Both the position numbers and the translations under genes were made by a program. Positions 56,213 through 64,000 of a stretch of DNA of 64,000 nucleotides are shown here, piece by piece; within the stretch, counting starts at the first letter, position 1; each line of letters begins with the position of its first letter. Source of the DNA: Flavobacterium crocinum (GTDB lineage: Bacteria; Bacteroidota; Bacteroidia; Flavobacteriales; Flavobacteriaceae); NCBI RefSeq assembly GCF_003122385.1, contig NZ_CP029255.1, positions 2,046,001 to 2,110,000 on the forward strand. Reading direction: 5' to 3'. The notes under the pieces were generated by a model. The model saw only the letters and a program-made list of their open reading frames with translations. It did not search any database and was not told where the DNA came from.

Positions 56213-56704
56213 TTTGCCACGAATTTCACGAATTTCCGCGAATTTTTTTAATCAAACTAATGAATAACTCTTTTATGCTGTAATGACTTTTTACTAAAGT
56301 TAACGATAATTCCTAAATCGCTATCTGCTAGTTTTAAATAATTAATTGTTTGGGCAACATATTCATCAGCTATATCTTTGGATGCTTTTACTTCCAGGAT
56401 AATCTCATTATAAACTACAAAATCAGCATAGAATTTATGTGCTAAAACAATGTCTTTATATTGAATATCGTATTGTTTTTCACGTTCAAAAGGAATATTA
56501 TGCTTTTTAAACTCATACTCTAATGCATCTTTGTAAACAATTTCAAGAAGTCCGCCGCCTAATATCCTATGAACTTCCATGTAAATTCCAACAATTTTAT
56601 ATTATTCTTCTTTTCTGTATAATTCCATAATTTGTTTTTTAAAACAAATCTATTGTTTTTTTTTTGAAAGAAAATTCGTGTAAATTTGTGAAATTCGTGG
56701 CAAA
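56213..56704. mobile_element. Inverted-repeat-bounded unit carrying a GxxExxY gene
   Basis: Arms at 56213-56249 (TGCCACGAATTTCACGAATT) and 56667-56704 are inverted copies over about 37 bases with a few mismatches. A single GxxExxY gene lies between them, with no transposase. The unit interrupts the gap between the sigma-54 activator and miaB. Structure is observed; mobility is inferred. Confidence 0.6.
56257..56628 (-). pseudogene. GxxExxY protein gene with in-frame stop (56602-56604)
   Basis: GxxExxY proteins are short (about 120-130 residue) proteins with a PD-(D/E)XK-like nuclease fold. Reading frame MELYRKEE, then TAA at 56602-56604, then YKIVGIYMEVHRILGGGLLEIVYKD continues without a break. 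The second part alone (56257-56580, 107 residues, ATG at 56580) keeps the name motif GGLLEIVY and the block YADFVVYNEIILEVKAS. Either the protein restarts at the second ATG, losing the N-terminal helix, or the gene is dead. No clear own promoter. Confidence 0.75.
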
Positions 56705-56710
56705 CAAAAA

Positions 56711-58156
56711 TTAATTCATGCTACTCAAGCCAACTGCTTCTCCCTTAAGAGTTCCAGAAGTACAGCTTGTAATTTTTACGTTTACGAAATCTCCAATTTT
56801 ATAATTCTCCTTTGGAAAAACAACCGTTATACTTTGAGAGTTTCTTCCCGAAAACTCTTCTTTTGATTTTTTAGAAACTTTCTCGACTAAAACTTCAACG
56901 GTTTTTCCAACAAATTCCTCGCTTCTAAACCAGGCATGTTTTTGTTGTAAATCGACAATTTCCTGTAATCTTCTGGCTTTGGTTTCTTCTTCGACGTCGT
57001 CTTTCATTTTTCTTCCGGCCAAAGTTCCAGGGCGTTCAGAATACGAATACATGTAGCCAAAGTTGTATTTTACGTATTCCATCAAACTCATCGTATCTTG
57101 ATGGTCTTCTTCTGTTTCTGTTGGGAAACCAGCAATCATATCCTGCGAAATTGAAGCATCGGGAACAATCGCTCTAATTTTATCAATCAAAGCCATATAT
57201 TCTTCACGAGAATGCAGACGATTCATTTCTTTTAAAATTCGGTTACTTCCAGACTGAACCGGTAAGTGAATATGTTTACAGATATTTGGATATTTCGCAA
57301 TAACATGTAGGATACTCTCGTGCATGTCCTGTGGATTCGAAGTTGAAAAACGGATTCTCATTTTAGGGAAACCAACAGCAACCATTTCTAATAATTGATC
57401 AAAATCAACTGCAGTAGCTTTTTGCATTTCAGAAGCGTTTACGAAATCTTTTTTCAATCCGCCGCCGTACCAAAGGTAACTGTCAACGTTTTGCCCAAGA
57501 AGCGTAATTTCTTTAAAACCTTTCTCCCAAAGATCTTTAATCTCATTCATAATACTTTGAGGCTCACGGCTGCGTTCACGTCCGCGTGTAAAAGGTACAA
57601 CACAGAAGGTACACATATTATCGCATCCACGAGTAATCGAAACCAAAGCGGTGATTCCGTTACTCATTAAACGAACAGGCGAAATATCTCCGTACGTTTC
57701 TTCTTTTGATAAAATTACATTAATCGCGTCACGTCCTTCTTCAACTTCAGCCAATAGATTCGGAAGATCTTTATAAGCATCAGGACCAACAACAAGATCG
57801 ACTATTTTTTCTTCTTCCAAAAACTGACTTTTCAAACGTTCCGCCATACAGCCTAAAACGCCCACTTTCATTTTCGGATTCGTGCGTTTTACCGCATTAT
57901 ATTTTTCAAGACGTTTACGAATAGTTTGTTCTGCTTTGTCACGGATAGAGCAGGTATTCACCAAAACCAAATCGGCTTCTTCCAAAACCGAAGTAGTGTT
58001 ATAACCGCCGTCAGATAAAATGGAAGCTACGACTTCACTGTCCGAAAAATTCATCGCACAACCGTAACTTTCTATAAAGAGTTTTTTAGTATTCTCAGGT
58101 TTATTTTCCAGAACAAGACTTTCGCCCTGTTTGCTTTCTTCAATAATCTTTTCCAT
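56711..58156 (-). CDS. miaB: tRNA-2-methylthio-N6-dimethylallyladenosine synthase MiaB
   Basis: Radical-SAM methylthiotransferase that modifies A37 of tRNAs reading UNN codons. 481 residues: N-terminal cluster cysteines C33, C69 and C103, radical-SAM motif CDNMCTFC (C178, C182, C185), and a C-terminal TRAM domain. All three cysteine sets are present. It has a predicted promoter (-7 TATCTTTG) and starts the minus-strand block to secG, though a gap with the GxxExxY unit follows it. Confidence 0.96.
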   Translation of the reverse strand: MEKIIEESKQGESLVLENKPENTKKLFIESYGCAMNFSDSEVVASILSDGGYNTTSVLEEADLVLVNTCSIRDKAEQTIRKRLEKYNAVKRTNPKMKVGVLGCMAERLKSQFLEEEKIVDLVVGPDAYKDLPNLLAEVEEGRDAINVILSKEETYGDISPVRLMSNGITALVSITRGCDNMCTFCVVPFTRGRERSREPQSIMNEIKDLWEKGFKEITLLGQNVDSYLWYGGGLKKDFVNASEMQKATAVDFDQLLEMVAVGFPKMRIRFSTSNPQDMHESILHVIAKYPNICKHIHLPVQSGSNRILKEMNRLHSREEYMALIDKIRAIVPDASISQDMIAGFPTETEEDHQDTMSLMEYVKYNFGYMYSYSERPGTLAGRKMKDDVEEETKARRLQEIVDLQQKHAWFRSEEFVGKTVEVLVEKVSKKSKEEFSGRNSQSITVVFPKENYKIGDFVNVKITSCTSGTLKGEAVGLSSMN

Positions 58157-58173
58157 TGTAAAATTTCAAAGTG

Positions 58174-58181
58174 CAAAGATA
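58174..58181 (-). promoter_or_regulatory. Predicted -7 element (TATCTTTG) of miaB, with TTG at -33
   Basis: TATCTTTG on the minus strand, 18 bases before the miaB start. A TTG lies 21 bases farther upstream, the Bacteroidota spacing. Confidence 0.6.
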
Positions 58182-58217
58182 GGGTAATTGCATCTAATAT
58201 GACAAGATGGCAGAAAA

Positions 58218-58555
58218 AAGATTTTAGATTTTAGAGTTTAGATTTCAGATTGTTGAAATTTGGTGAATATGGAGATCTTTTCAGATCTGTTGCCAGAATC
58301 TAAAATCTACAATAAAATAATAAGGAGCTATTTCCAGCTTTCCACTTCTTGTCCTCATAAAAAAAGCAAAGTTTCTAATGTTGTAAAAAGAGCTTCCGTT
58401 GGTCGCTTTTTTACAACAAGAAACTTATGCTTTTTTTACTCCGGGCAATCCGTTGCAATCTGGGCTAGGTCAATCCGTTTTAAAAGAAAGAGTTAGAATT
58501 TAATTTAAGTGAATGTTTTTTGCAATCTAAAATCTGAAATCTAAAACCTACAATT
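58218..58555. mobile_element. Repeat-bounded unit with structured-RNA-like core, no protein gene
   Basis: Left edge contains the same 25-mer as the murD-ftsW cassette (58222-58246, TTAGATTTTAGAGTTTAG...); the right edge (58523-58551) is a related inverted run of AATCTAAAATCTGAAATCT. Between them lie only the hairpin element and short repeats. The ORFs inside are short and unlikely. The gap 58157-58703 has no other content I can name. Confidence 0.6.
58318..58470. ncRNA. Conserved hairpin element, copy 2 (possible structured RNA)
   Basis: Core AGC-N5-CCAG at 58326-58337 and CTGGGCT at 58460-58466, as in copy 1 at 29384-29461. The inner stem is a different, about 33-bp hairpin: left arm 58360-58391 (AAAAAAAGCA...TGTTGTAAAAA), right arm 58408-58441 as its inverse with few mismatches. 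The core is kept while the inner stem is exchanged. Direction and function unknown. Confidence 0.5.
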
Positions 58556-58703
58556 GAAAAGGAGATTTCTCGGTCAGAAATCATTAAAAGTTATACCTAT
58601 ATATATAATCGAGATTATTACAGATAAATCTGCAATTTTAAGTTTCATAATATCAAAATACTTCAAAAATGCATTCGTAAGGTTAATATTTAAAAAAAAT
58701 AAA

Positions 58704-58711
58704 TACTTTTG
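58704..58711 (+). promoter_or_regulatory. Predicted -7 element (TACTTTTG) of topA
   Basis: TACTTTTG, fitting TAnnTTTG, 19 bases before the chosen ATG. It overlaps the start of the longer ORF (58709) and therefore supports the ATG at 58730. Confidence 0.55.
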
Positions 58712-58729
58712 TTGCAGAAAAATAGAGCA

Positions 58730-61246
58730 ATGGCAAAGAATTTAGTAATAGTGGAGTCACCTGCAAAGGCGAAAACGATCGAGAAATTTCTCGGAAGTGA
58801 TTTTCAGGTGGAGTCTAGTTATGGTCACATAGCCGACTTACCATCAAAGGAAATAGGAGTAGATGTAGAAAATGGTTTTAAACCTAAATATGAAGTTTCT
58901 CCGGATAAAAAAGCCTTGGTAACGAAACTAAAATCACTTTCTAAGAATGCCGAAACGGTTTGGTTGGCATCCGATGAGGACCGCGAGGGAGAGGCTATTT
59001 CATGGCACTTGGCGGAAGAATTAAAACTGGATAAAAAAAAAACCAAACGAATTGTTTTTCACGAGATTACAAAATCTGCGATTCTTAAAGCAATCGACAA
59101 TCCAAGAGAAATTGATTATAATTTAGTAAACGCGCAACAGGCACGTCGTGTTCTGGATCGTTTAGTGGGTTACGAATTATCTCCGGTTTTATGGAGAAAA
59201 ATTAAAGGCGGACTTTCTGCTGGGCGTGTACAATCTGTTTCAGTACGTTTAATTGTAGAGAGAGAACGCGAAATACAAAGTTTTAATGCAGTTGCAACGT
59301 ATTCAATTGTTGCCGAATTTGTAAACGAAGCCGGAAAAGCTTTCAAAGCAAAATTGCCGAAAAACTTCAATACTAAAAAAGAAGCCGAAGATTTCTTAAA
59401 TCAAAATATCGGTTCTAAATATAAGGTAGCAGATTTAGAAACTAAACCTACCAAAAAATCTCCAACAGCACCTTTTACAACTTCTACGTTGCAACAAGAA
59501 GCGGCAAGAAAATTATACTTGCCAGTTGGAATCACCATGCAGTTAGCACAACGTCTTTACGAAGCGGGACTTATTACTTATATGAGAACCGACTCTGTGA
59601 ATCTTTCTAAAGAAGCAATGGACGCAGCGCAAGCAGAAATAATCAAATCTTACGGAAAAGAATTTTCTAAGCCGAGAGTTTTTGCTAATAAAAACAAAGG
59701 AGCACAAGAAGCGCACGAAGCAATTCGACCAACAGATATGTCTCGTCACACTGTGAATATTGATCGTGACCAGGCTCGATTATACGATTTGATCTGGAAA
59801 AGAACTTTGGCTTCACAAATGAGCGATGCACAGTTAGAAAGAACAAACGTAAAAATTGAAGCAGATAATCATGATGAAATTTTTACAGCTTCAGGAGAAG
59901 TATTGCTTTTTGAAGGTTTCTTAAAAGTGTACTTAGAAGGACATGATGATGATGAGGAAGAGCAAGAAGGTATGCTTCCGGCTTTAAAAGTAAACGAAAA
60001 ACTGGCTAATAACTATATTACAGCTACAGAACGATATTCAAGACCGCCTGCACGCTATACTGAGGCATCTTTGGTGAAAAAGTTGGAGGAACTTGGAATT
60101 GGGCGTCCATCTACATATGCGCCAACAATTTCTACGATTATCAATAGAAATTATGTTGAAAAAGGAACTTTAGAAGGTGTAGAACGTAACTATACACAGC
60201 TTATTTTACAAAACAGCAAATTAGGAGAGAAGGTTCTAAAAGAAAATACAGGTTCTGATAAAGGAAAATTAGTTCCAACTGACATCGGAACAATTGTTAC
60301 TGATTTCTTAGTAAAGAATTTCGGAAACATTCTGGATTATAATTTCACTGCAAAAGTAGAACAGGATTTTGACGAGATTGCCGAAGGAAATATTGACTGG
60401 GCAAAAATGATGCAGGATTTCTACAATCAGTTTCATCCAAATGTAAAAGAAGTTGAGGCAAATGCGGAACGTGAAAGCGGGGAGAGAATTCTAGGAAAAG
60501 ATGCTGACGGAAGACAAGTTTCTGTTCGTTTAGGAAAATTTGGGCCAATGGCTCAGATTGGAGAAGCAGATGACGAAGATAAAAAGTTTGCCAGCTTAAT
60601 GGCAGATCAAAATATAGGAAACATTACACTTGAAGAAGCTTTGAATTTGTTCTTGCTTCCAAAAAGTTTAGGAGAATATAAAGGAGAAGAAGTGGAGGTA
60701 AATAACGGTCGTTACGGTCCTTATGTTCGTCACGGAAGCGTTTTTATTTCATTGCCAAGAGGAGAAGATCCTTTAAATGTTTCTAAAGAAAGAGCTCAGG
60801 AATTAATTGACGAAAAAGCACTCGCTGATGCGCCAATTGCAGTTTATAAAGGAGAAGCAGTTCAAAAAGGAGTGGGACGTTTTGGACCATTCATTAAATG
60901 GAACGGACTTTTTGTAAATGTGAACAAAAAATACAATTTTGATAATCTTTCACAAGCTGATGTTGAGGAGTTAATCGAAGAAAAACTTCAGAAAAACATT
61001 GACAAAGTTATTCATAATTGGGAAGACGAAGGGATTGTAGTAGAGAAAGCTCGTTGGGGACGTTCTGTAATTCTAAAAGGAAAAATCAAAATTGAATTGA
61101 GTAAAGATGTTGATGCTACTAAGCTGACATTGGCACAGGTTCAGGAAATGATAGAAGCAAAAGCACCTGCAAAGAAAGCAGCGGCAAAAAAAACGACAAC
61201 AACTAAAAAAGCGCCTGCTAAAAAAACAGCTGCTAAAAAGAAATAA
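58730..61246 (+). CDS. topA: DNA topoisomerase I
   Basis: Type IA topoisomerase that relaxes negative supercoils. 838 residues. TOPRIM glutamate E9 (IVESPAKAKT), DxDxE in SDEDREGE (82-88), active-site tyrosine Y284 in YMRTDSV. The usual C-terminal zinc ribbons are absent; instead there are repeats of a TopA-C type with glycine-rich GRFGPF/GRYGPY blocks and a Lys/Ala-rich tail KKAAAKKTTTT. Start at 58730 (MAKNLVIVES), the family start. Followed seven bases later by the arginase-like gene. Confidence 0.97.
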   Translation: MAKNLVIVESPAKAKTIEKFLGSDFQVESSYGHIADLPSKEIGVDVENGFKPKYEVSPDKKALVTKLKSLSKNAETVWLASDEDREGEAISWHLAEELKLDKKKTKRIVFHEITKSAILKAIDNPREIDYNLVNAQQARRVLDRLVGYELSPVLWRKIKGGLSAGRVQSVSVRLIVEREREIQSFNAVATYSIVAEFVNEAGKAFKAKLPKNFNTKKEAEDFLNQNIGSKYKVADLETKPTKKSPTAPFTTSTLQQEAARKLYLPVGITMQLAQRLYEAGLITYMRTDSVNLSKEAMDAAQAEIIKSYGKEFSKPRVFANKNKGAQEAHEAIRPTDMSRHTVNIDRDQARLYDLIWKRTLASQMSDAQLERTNVKIEADNHDEIFTASGEVLLFEGFLKVYLEGHDDDEEEQEGMLPALKVNEKLANNYITATERYSRPPARYTEASLVKKLEELGIGRPSTYAPTISTIINRNYVEKGTLEGVERNYTQLILQNSKLGEKVLKENTGSDKGKLVPTDIGTIVTDFLVKNFGNILDYNFTAKVEQDFDEIAEGNIDWAKMMQDFYNQFHPNVKEVEANAERESGERILGKDADGRQVSVRLGKFGPMAQIGEADDEDKKFASLMADQNIGNITLEEALNLFLLPKSLGEYKGEEVEVNNGRYGPYVRHGSVFISLPRGEDPLNVSKERAQELIDEKALADAPIAVYKGEAVQKGVGRFGPFIKWNGLFVNVNKKYNFDNLSQADVEELIEEKLQKNIDKVIHNWEDEGIVVEKARWGRSVILKGKIKIELSKDVDATKLTLAQVQEMIEAKAPAKKAAAKKTTTTKKAPAKKTAAKKK

Positions 61247-61252
61247 ATATAG

Positions 61253-62404
61253 ATGGAATTTGATTTTCTAGAACCAGTTAATGACACAATTGTAAAATTT
61301 GTCAGTGCACTGTCTTCTCAAGAACTTGGAAGTAAAGTTGTTTTTCATACACAAGATCAGTTTCCTGATATTAACCAGATCAATATTGCTGTGATTGGTG
61401 TTTTAGAAGATCGTACAAACATCAATATGGTTAATGAGGTTAATCTTTCGTCAGTACGTAAAAGATTATACAGCATGTTTCCGGGCAATTGGGACGCTTC
61501 TATTGCAGACTTGGGGGATATACTTGCCGGCGACTCTGTAGAAGATACTTACTTTGCAGTTAAGAAAGTTGTAGCTGCTTTAATTAAGAAAAAAGTCATT
61601 CCTATAGTCCTGGGAGGTTCTCAGGATCTGACTTATGCTCTGTATCGTGCTTACGATGATTTGGAGCAAATGGTCAACTTGGTTGCGGTTGATAATAAGT
61701 TTGATTTTGGAAAAGAAAATGAGTCGGTTTCGGCTAATTCGTATCTGACAAAAATTATTATTGATGAACCTAATAATCTATTCAATTACTGTAATATAGG
61801 ATATCAAACCTATTATAATTCTCAGGAAGAAATTGATCTGATCGAAAAGCTCTTTTTTGATGCTTATCGTTTAGGTGAAATTTCAAATAAAATCACTTTA
61901 GCGGAACCGGTTTTTAGAGATGCGGATTTAGTGAGTTTCGATTTGAATTCTGTAAAATCTTCTGCTTCAGGTAATGCTGTTACTTTTGAGCCGAATGGAT
62001 TTAATGGAAAAGAAATTTGTGCTTTAGCGAGATACGCAGGAATAAGTGATAAAGTTTCGGCATTTGGAGTTTTTAATCACAACAGTACAATGGCTGAATC
62101 GGTTGTTATTGCTCAGATTGTGTGGTATTTTATTGAAGGATATCATTATCGTTCAAAAGAATATCCTTTTGGAAGTCGCGCCAATTATCTGAAATATATA
62201 GTTCCCCTTGATGATGAAGAATTGATTTTTTATAAAAGCGATAAAACAGACCGCTGGTGGATCGAAATTCCTTTTCAGTCAAATGGTCACAATAAGTTGA
62301 AAAGAAATACGTTATTACCATGTTCTTACGAAGAATATTTGTCTGCCTGCAATCAGGAACTGCCAGAAAGATGGTGGAAAGCGCAGCGAAAGAATGCTTT
62401 GTAG
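61253..62404 (+). CDS. Arginase-fold protein with lost metal ligands (formimidoylglutamase-like)
   Basis: 383 residues with the ureohydrolase fold outline (blocks VLGGSQDLTYAL, LVAVDNKFDFG, LVSFDLNSV). In true arginases these carry the metal-binding sets GGxHS, DAHxD and SxDxDxxDP; here they read GGSQD (121-125), DNKFD (147-151) and D230-L-N232. So at least three or four ligands are changed, and it should not work as a binuclear manganese hydrolase. It lies between topA and gldK, a conserved flavobacterial order. Role unknown, perhaps regulatory or structural. Confidence 0.8.
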   Translation: MEFDFLEPVNDTIVKFVSALSSQELGSKVVFHTQDQFPDINQINIAVIGVLEDRTNINMVNEVNLSSVRKRLYSMFPGNWDASIADLGDILAGDSVEDTYFAVKKVVAALIKKKVIPIVLGGSQDLTYALYRAYDDLEQMVNLVAVDNKFDFGKENESVSANSYLTKIIIDEPNNLFNYCNIGYQTYYNSQEEIDLIEKLFFDAYRLGEISNKITLAEPVFRDADLVSFDLNSVKSSASGNAVTFEPNGFNGKEICALARYAGISDKVSAFGVFNHNSTMAESVVIAQIVWYFIEGYHYRSKEYPFGSRANYLKYIVPLDDEELIFYKSDKTDRWWIEIPFQSNGHNKLKRNTLLPCSYEEYLSACNQELPERWWKAQRKNAL

Positions 62405-62563
62405 CAACAAATTTTAAGGTAAATCTTAGGTTTTTAAAGCAGGCTTAAAAAAGTTAAATAGTGTTAGTAGGAAAATAACTATAAAACATAAAAATTAACG
62501 TTTTACATCGATTTTTTGAAACAGTTTATCGATAAAATATTTTTTTTTTATTTTATTTAACAT

Positions 62564-62571
62564 TATTTTTG
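62564..62571 (+). promoter_or_regulatory. Predicted -7 element (TATTTTTG) of the gldK operon
   Basis: Fits TAnnTTTG, about 96 bases before gldK. It lies in a 262-base, AT-rich gap with no other clear feature. Confidence 0.45.
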
Positions 62572-62666
62572 AACGATAAAATAAATTCGCAAGTAGTATT
62601 GTTTTTTAGATAAATAATAAATACGTTTACGGACTTTTAATAATGAATAGATAATCCCAAATTTAT

Positions 62667-64000
62667 ATGAAGAAGTTTATTGCATTTGCAGCAATGTTAA
62701 CACTAGTAATCGGCTGTGGTAAGTCAGGTGACAAAGGTGAATTAGTTGGTGTTACAGGAGGGAAATGGCATCCCGAGAAGCCTTATGGAATGGCATTAGT
62801 TCCTGGTGGATCTTTTATTATGGGTAAATCGGATGCGGATTTAGCTAACGTGGAAGATGCTCCGACTAAAACGGTAACTGTTCGTTCGTTTTATATGGAT
62901 GAAACTGAAATCACAAATAGCGAGTATCGTCAATTTGTGGAGTGGGTAAAAGACTCTACAATGAGAGTTCGTTTAGCAATATTAGCTGACGAAACAGGGC
63001 AGAAAGCTACTGACAGTAAAGGAAAAAAAGGCGGAAGTATTGCTGACTACGCATTTAATGATTCTGATCCGGAAAAAATGACAGCTTATGATAAATATAT
63101 GTACGACAACTACTATAGTGTAGGTACAAAAGATGATCCGTATGCTGGAAGAAAATTAAACAGAAAAGTAAAATTAATTAAAGATACTAAAGCATATCCG
63201 GATGAGTATTACACTGAGGTTATGGATTCTATGTATTTACCAATTGAAGAATCATACAATGGTTTAAGAACAATTGATGTAAATAAATTGAAATTCCGTT
63301 ATTCTTGGATGGATATTCAGGCTGCTGCAAAAGCTAAAGTTGGAAAAAGAAGTGATTTCGTAAAAACAGAACAGGTAAATGTTTATCCTGATACAGCTGT
63401 TTGGATTAAAGATTTTGCTTATTCATATAATGAGCCAATGCATAATGATTATTTCTGGCATAAAGCTTATGGGGATTATCCTGTAGTTGGTGTTACCTGG
63501 AAACAAGCTAAAGCATTCTGTGCTTGGAGAACTCTAAACAAAAACAGTTATATCAAATCTAAGAAAAAAGGTCGTGACTTAGTAAATGCTTTCAGATTGC
63601 CAACTGAAGCAGAATGGGAGTATGCGGCTAGAGGTGGTCTGGAGTCTGCAACTTACCCTTGGGGAGGTCCTTATACTAAAAGTGACAGAGGTTGTTTCTT
63701 AGCTAACTTCAAACCAAGTAGAGGAGATTATGCTGCAGACGAAGCGTTATATACTGTTGAAGCTAAATCATACGAAGTTAACGGTTACGGATTATACAAC
63801 ATGGCAGGAAACGTTTCAGAATGGACTGACTCTGCTTACAACCCAAATGCATACGAATATGTATCTACAATGAATCCAAACGTAATTGATGGTAAAAATC
63901 AAAGAAAAGTGGTTCGTGGAGGTTCTTGGAAAGACGTTGCTTATTTCCTACAGGTAAGCACTCGTGATCACGAATATGCTGATTCTGCAAGAAGTTATAT
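62667..64000 (+). CDS. gldK: Gliding motility / T9SS lipoprotein GldK (5' part, runs off the window)
   Basis: GldK is an outer-membrane lipoprotein of the type IX secretion and gliding machinery and pairs with GldN to form the ring around it. Visible: about 444 residues, lipoprotein signal with lipobox LVIGC (C17), an FGE-sulfatase-like fold starting PYGMALVPGGSFIMG near 39, the MDETEITNSEYRQF block, and EWEYAARGG, SEWTDSAYN and RKVVRGGSWKD in the C-terminal lobe. The FGE fold lacks catalytic use in this family. No stop before 64000; F. johnsoniae GldK is about 464 residues, so only the last few codons are missing. gldL, gldM and gldN are expected next. Confidence 0.94.
   Translation, partial: MKKFIAFAAMLTLVIGCGKSGDKGELVGVTGGKWHPEKPYGMALVPGGSFIMGKSDADLANVEDAPTKTVTVRSFYMDETEITNSEYRQFVEWVKDSTMRVRLAILADETGQKATDSKGKKGGSIADYAFNDSDPEKMTAYDKYMYDNYYSVGTKDDPYAGRKLNRKVKLIKDTKAYPDEYYTEVMDSMYLPIEESYNGLRTIDVNKLKFRYSWMDIQAAAKAKVGKRSDFVKTEQVNVYPDTAVWIKDFAYSYNEPMHNDYFWHKAYGDYPVVGVTWKQAKAFCAWRTLNKNSYIKSKKKGRDLVNAFRLPTEAEWEYAARGGLESATYPWGGPYTKSDRGCFLANFKPSRGDYAADEALYTVEAKSYEVNGYGLYNMAGNVSEWTDSAYNPNAYEYVSTMNPNVIDGKNQRKVVRGGSWKDVAYFLQVSTRDHEYADSARSY

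Noticed and set aside
58260..58496. 78-residue frame in the gap before topA
   Set aside because: It runs through the hairpin element and its long inverted repeat; codon use and content do not look like a protein.

Overview
The window is a low-GC chromosome segment from a gliding member of the Bacteroidota, almost certainly a Flavobacterium. The evidence is the gliding genes gldB, gldC and gldK, promoter -7 elements of the form TAnnTTTG, a divided type of FtsZ with a very long linker, a MurE of the diaminopimelate type and many Flavobacteriia-type paralogs. It contains no rRNA, CRISPR array, prophage or transposase.

Layout. 1-5.1 kb: dnaG, a LuxR-type response regulator, nadE, then gldB-gldC. 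5.3-7.5 kb: a membrane protein, the GTPase engB and an alpha/beta hydrolase. 7.7-24.2 kb: a complete division and cell-wall (dcw) operon, mraZ-rsmH-ftsL-ftsI-murE-mraY-murD-(four-helix-bundle gene)-ftsW-murG-murC-ftsQ-ftsA-ftsZ, headed by MraZ boxes and closed by a hairpin terminator. 24.4-29.4 kb: yqeY, tRNA-Arg(TCG), a GNAT, a PQQ-propeller protein, a ParDE toxin-antitoxin pair under a perfect 40-bp palindrome, small membrane proteins and an MtfA-like peptidase. 29.4-45.3 kb: metabolic and signalling genes (hydrolases, a TlpA-like redoxin, a methyltransferase, DUF3754, a GIY-YIG protein in repeats, DoxX, a LytS/LytT pair facing an outer-membrane protein, a SulP transporter, an AraC regulator with an SDR). 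45.6-49.6 kb: a large secreted MG2/plug-like protein between two copies of a 210-bp repeat, and a phosphodiesterase. 50-58.2 kb (minus strand): groES-groEL and a block miaB, GxxExxY, sigma-54 activator, lptE, TPR protein, secG. 58.7-64 kb: topA, a degenerate arginase-fold protein, and gldK running off the end.

The most unusual theme is a set of small stand-alone cargo units enclosed by repeats and placed exactly between conserved genes: a four-helix-bundle (IVS/S23-type) gene inside the mur operon between perfect 25-bp inverted repeats; the same 25-mer next to a structured-RNA-like element upstream of topA; a GIY-YIG gene between two 167-bp direct repeats built of REP-like palindromes; a GxxExxY gene, broken by an in-frame stop, between 37-bp inverted repeats; and a nested inverted repeat of the same style with no gene left. 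No transposase is present in any of them. Together they suggest a class of cargo-carrying, possibly trans-mobilised elements. This is inference and needs comparative genomics.

Other points: the primase has lost all four zinc ligands; the arginase-like neighbour of gldK has lost its metal ligands; a LytTR-type direct repeat lies between lytS and a beta-barrel gene; two copies of a conserved hairpin element share an AGC-N5-CCAG...CTGGGCT core.
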